From NCBI GenBank assembly GCA_938008435.1, contig CALLKK010000018.1, positions 62,001 to 126,000 on the forward strand: a DNA stretch of 64,000 nt. The letters are read 5' to 3'. Numbering within the stretch: position 1 is the stretch's first letter; every line of letters starts with the position of its first letter. Source of the DNA: an uncultured Steroidobacter sp. (GTDB taxonomy: Bacteria > Pseudomonadota > Gammaproteobacteria > Steroidobacterales > Steroidobacteraceae). A program made the position numbers and the translations under genes. Positions 61,317-64,000 of this stretch are shown piece by piece. The notes under the pieces are model-generated. The model did not search any database and was not told the origin of the DNA. It was given only the letters and a program-made list of their open reading frames with translations.

Positions 61317-63050
61317 ATGAAAACGTTCAACATGAGCATCAAAGCGAAGCTGTTCACGACTCTCGCCGTGAGCGGCATCGTGATGATCGTCGTGGGCGCA
61401 CTCGGCCTGTCGGGCACGAAGTCGAGCAACGCGCACCTCGATGCCATTTTCTCCAATCGGTTCATGCCGACAGGGTGGGTCGGTACGATCGAATCGCATG
61501 CACGCGAGTTGATCGAGCAGGCCGAGGATCTCGTCATTCGTCAGGATGCGAGCTCGGCGCGCGGCGCGCTCAATACGCTGAACGAGCGCAGCGTCGAGAT
61601 GAAGGAGCTCACGCGCAAGCTCGAGGCGACCGAGCTGACCGACAAGGAGCGCGCGCTCGTCGACGCCTTCACCGAGCATCAGCAGACGGTGCTGGCGGCG
61701 GTGAGCGAGGCGGTTCGTGCCGCCGAGGCCGGCGCGTTCGATACAGCGGAGAAGGCGCTCATCGAGAAGGCGCGGCCGAGCTACGAGAAAATGAACAGCA
61801 CGGGCGATGCACTGCTTGCCATGCAGATCGACGTCGCGCAGGAGATGCGTGCGGCGGCCGAAGGCGCCTTCAAGCGTAATCGTATGCTGATCATCGGCGC
61901 GATCGTGCTCGGCATCGGCTTTGCCTCCGCGCTGCTCACGTTGCTGATTCGCTCGATCATGAGCACGCTGAATGCGGCGGTGAACATCGCCGAGCGGATC
62001 GCTAGCGGCGATCTCGGCAACGAGGTGCGCGTCGAATCGAACGACGAGCTCGGCCATCTGCTCAACTCGCTGCGCCGCATGGATCAGAAGCTCGTCGAGA
62101 TCGTGGCGAGCGTGCGCGACAGCGCCGATGCGGTGGGCACGGCGGCGCGTCAGCTCTCGCGCGGCAACGACGACCTCTCGCAGCGCACGCAGGAGCAGGC
62201 CGCGGCGCTCGAGGAAACCGCTTCGAGCATGGAGCAGATGACCGCGACCGTGAAGCAGAACGCGGACAACGCGCGTCAGGCCAATCAGCTTGCGGTCGGT
62301 GCGCGCGAACAGGCGGAGAAGGGCGGCGCCGTGGTGCATCGCGCGATCAGCGCGATGGGCGAGATCAACGCCGCGAGCCGCAAGATCGCCGACATCATCA
62401 GCGTCATCGACGAGATCGCCTTCCAGACCAATCTGCTCGCACTCAACGCCGCGGTGGAAGCGGCGCGCGCCGGCGAACAGGGCCGCGGCTTCGCGGTGGT
62501 GGCGACGGAAGTGCGCAACCTCGCGCAGCGTAGCGCGAGCGCGGCGAAGGAGATCAAGGATCTCATCAACGACTCGGTCGAGAAGGTCAAGGTCGGCTCG
62601 GAGCTCGTCGACGAGTCGGGCAAGACGCTGGCCGAGATCATGGAGAGCGTCAAGAAGGTCACCGACATCGTGGCCGAGATCGCCGCGGCGAGCGAAGAGC
62701 AGTCGGCCGGCATCGAGCAGGTCAACAACGCCGTGGCCCAGATGGACAACGTGACGCAGCAGAACGCCGCGTTGGTCGAGGAGGCCTCGGCCGCGAGCAA
62801 GGCGATGGAGCAGCAGTCGGCGAAGCTCGTGTCGCAGATCGGCTATTTCCGCACGACGCATGGCCGCGCCATCGCGCGCGAGGTCGTCGCGACGAACGTC
62901 GAAGAGCGGCCGGCTGTGGTACGCCCGAGCGTTCAGAAGCCCGTCCGTGCGACCACGCCGCGACCGGCAGCGATGCCGGCGGCACCGCGCAGCACGCCGG
63001 CGCCGCTCGCACACGCCAGCGGGGACGACAGTGTTTGGCAAGAGTTTTGA
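61317..63050 (+). CDS. Methyl-accepting chemotaxis protein
   Basis: A 577-residue transducer: TM1 at about 12-31, a periplasmic four-helix-bundle (4HB-type) sensor to about 188, TM2 at about 190-212 (MLIIGAIVLGIGFASALLTL), HAMP, and a signalling hairpin with FQTNLLALNAAVEAARAGEQ and GRGFAVVATEVRNLAQRSA. The protein ends with the pentapeptide VWQEF, like the NWETF tether for CheR/CheB. Ligand unknown. Confidence 0.95.
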   Translation: MKTFNMSIKAKLFTTLAVSGIVMIVVGALGLSGTKSSNAHLDAIFSNRFMPTGWVGTIESHARELIEQAEDLVIRQDASSARGALNTLNERSVEMKELTRKLEATELTDKERALVDAFTEHQQTVLAAVSEAVRAAEAGAFDTAEKALIEKARPSYEKMNSTGDALLAMQIDVAQEMRAAAEGAFKRNRMLIIGAIVLGIGFASALLTLLIRSIMSTLNAAVNIAERIASGDLGNEVRVESNDELGHLLNSLRRMDQKLVEIVASVRDSADAVGTAARQLSRGNDDLSQRTQEQAAALEETASSMEQMTATVKQNADNARQANQLAVGAREQAEKGGAVVHRAISAMGEINAASRKIADIISVIDEIAFQTNLLALNAAVEAARAGEQGRGFAVVATEVRNLAQRSASAAKEIKDLINDSVEKVKVGSELVDESGKTLAEIMESVKKVTDIVAEIAAASEEQSAGIEQVNNAVAQMDNVTQQNAALVEEASAASKAMEQQSAKLVSQIGYFRTTHGRAIAREVVATNVEERPAVVRPSVQKPVRATTPRPAAMPAAPRSTPAPLAHASGDDSVWQEF

Positions 63051-63070
63051 GAGATGACGAAGGACGGTCA

Positions 63071-63098
63071 CGGGGCGCAGTCGCAAGAGTGCGCCCCG
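63071..63098 (+). terminator. Hairpin between mcp and cheW
   Basis: CGGGGCGCA (63071-63079) and TGCGCCCCG (63090-63098), a perfect 9 bp stem, no T-run. May partly terminate or stabilise the mcp mRNA. Confidence 0.5.
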
Positions 63099-63134
63099 CG
63101 GCTCTGACTCACCCCACAGCGCAGGTTCACCACG

Positions 63135-63650
63135 ATGACTACGATCAATGCCTCGGCCCAAGACGCAGCCGCTTCCCGATCCAACCAGGTCCTCACGTTC
63201 ACCTTGGGCGACGAGACCTACGGGGTCGATATTCTGCGCGTGCAGGAAATTCGCGGCTGGTCCCCGGTGACGCGCATTCCGCAGACGCCGCCGCACGTGC
63301 TCGGCGTGCTGAATCTGCGCGGCTCGATCGTGCCGATCGTCGATCTGCGTATGCGCTTCAATCTCGAGCGCGCCGAGTACACGCCGCTCACGGTCATCAT
63401 CGTCCTGTCGATCGAATCGGCGCACGGGCGTCGCGACATCGGCCTCGTCGTCGACGGCGTATCGGATGTGATCGACGTGAAGCACGATGAGGTCAAGCCT
63501 GCGCCGGAGCTCGGCGAGCAGGTCAGCACCGAGTTCATCGAGGGCCTGACGTCCGTGTCGGGGCGCATGGTGATGCTGCTCGATATCGACAAGCTCGTCG
63601 GCGGCGACATTGCCGACGTCGCGGCGCTGCCTGCCGCGGCCAACGCATGA
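63135..63650 (+). CDS. cheW: Chemotaxis coupling protein CheW
   Basis: A 171-residue CheW: QVLTFTLGDETYGVDILRVQ, EIRGWSPVTRIPQTPPHVLG, VLNLRGSIVPIVDLRMRFNL. Links the transducers to CheA in the receptor array. 84 bp after the mcp gene. Confidence 0.96.
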   Translation: MTTINASAQDAAASRSNQVLTFTLGDETYGVDILRVQEIRGWSPVTRIPQTPPHVLGVLNLRGSIVPIVDLRMRFNLERAEYTPLTVIIVLSIESAHGRRDIGLVVDGVSDVIDVKHDEVKPAPELGEQVSTEFIEGLTSVSGRMVMLLDIDKLVGGDIADVAALPAAANA

Positions 63651-63730
63651 GGTTGAAGGCGCGCCGAGAAGCAAGTCGCTGAGCGCCGCTTCATCTCTTT
63701 CTGCGGCGCGCGCCGTCCTGCAAAGCCATC

Positions 63731-64000
63731 ATGTCCAACAGCTCGACTGCTCGGTCGTCTGCACACGAAGCCGACGGATCACCCGTGCTGCGGGATCCGG
63801 AGTTCGACTTCATCCGGCACGTGGTGAGCGAGAACGCAGGCATCGTGCTCGGCCCGAACAAGCGTCAGCTCGTGCAAAGCCGCGTCGCGCGCCGCATGCG
63901 CGAGCTCGGCATCGCTTCGTACGAGGCGTATTGCGAGCACGTGCGCGAGTCGGGGCCGGAGGAGCTCGTCGGTCTGATCAACGCGCTCACCACGAACGTC
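63731..64000 (+). CDS. cheR: Chemotaxis protein methyltransferase CheR (C-terminus beyond window)
   Basis: The first 90 codons are present: a short Ser-rich start, then the CheR N-terminal domain (DFIRHVVSENAGIVLGPNKR, then QLVQSRVARRMRELGIASYE). It methylates transducer glutamates. ATG 63731; the gene runs off the right edge. Its presence fits the pentapeptide-tailed transducer upstream. Confidence 0.92.
   Translation, partial: MSNSSTARSSAHEADGSPVLRDPEFDFIRHVVSENAGIVLGPNKRQLVQSRVARRMRELGIASYEAYCEHVRESGPEELVGLINALTTNV

Noticed and set aside
58782..63674. Very long open minus-strand frame (over 1600 codons) opposite cheY, cheA, mcp and cheW
   Set aside because: Same reason: antisense to well-identified chemotaxis genes and with non-protein-like composition.
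1..64000. Search for CRISPR arrays, tRNA/rRNA genes, IS elements, phage or defence systems
   Set aside because: No spaced repeat array, no tRNA-like cloverleaf noticed by eye, no transposase, integrase, restriction or other defence gene among the recognisable proteins.

Overview
The window is 64 kb of high-GC DNA from what looks like a gammaproteobacterium near the Xanthomonadales / Steroidobacterales / Nevskiales. This assignment is inferred from gene order and regulation. There is a polar-flagellum layout (flgMN-flgA, flgB-L, fliC-flaG-fliD-fliST-pilZ, fleQ, fliE-K, fliL-R, flhB, flhAFG-fliA, cheYZ, motCD), a sigma-54 / FleQ-type hierarchy, and a LacI-type operator at the xylose genes resembling the XylR box described in Xanthomonas. 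No tRNA, rRNA, CRISPR, IS element or prophage was seen; base and codon use look uniform except in the middle of flagellin.

Positions 1-8.7 kb form a pentose-catabolism block. A LysR regulator (cut by the left edge) is divergent from an aldehyde dehydrogenase and an AraD1-type fumarylacetoacetase-fold dehydratase, which together look like the last steps of an oxidative pentose route to 2-oxoglutarate. A 690 bp non-coding stretch with a LacI-type operator follows, then xylB and xylA (the isomerase route) and, convergently, an SSS-family sodium:sugar symporter. At 8.9-12.7 kb is a miscellaneous segment: a predicted pseudokinase, a MoeB/ThiF-rhodanese fusion, two small minus-strand ORFs and a small membrane protein.

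From 12.9 kb to the right edge everything concerns motility. flgA, flgM and flgN read left and flgBCDEFGHIJKL reads right, from back-to-back sigma-54 promoters. Then come fliC, flaG, fliD, fliS, fliT, an atypical PilZ gene, fleQ, a FleR-like activator without receiver domain, fliEFGHIJK, an unknown gene, fliLMNOPQR-flhB, flhA-flhF-flhG-fliA, cheY-cheZ, motC-motD, a DUF2802 gene, a divergent fliK2-flhX pair, and a second chemotaxis operon (STAS, cheY, cheA, mcp, cheW, cheR), cut by the right edge.

The regulatory hierarchy can be read from the DNA. Six good -24/-12 elements (upstream of flgA, flgB, the fleR-like gene, fliL, flhA and the DUF2802 gene) and four good FliA (sigma-28) promoters (flgM, fliC, fliS, the STAS-cheY-cheA operon) are present. 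This fits FleQ/RpoN driving basal-body and export genes, and FliA, held by FlgM until hook completion, driving filament and chemotaxis genes. Less expected features are the kinase-dead-looking kinase, the receiver-less FleR with no FleS, three TGTGA-N6-TCAC-type palindromes in motility intergenic regions, and several tiny ORFs that fill gaps between flagellar genes and join them through ATGA overlaps at both ends.
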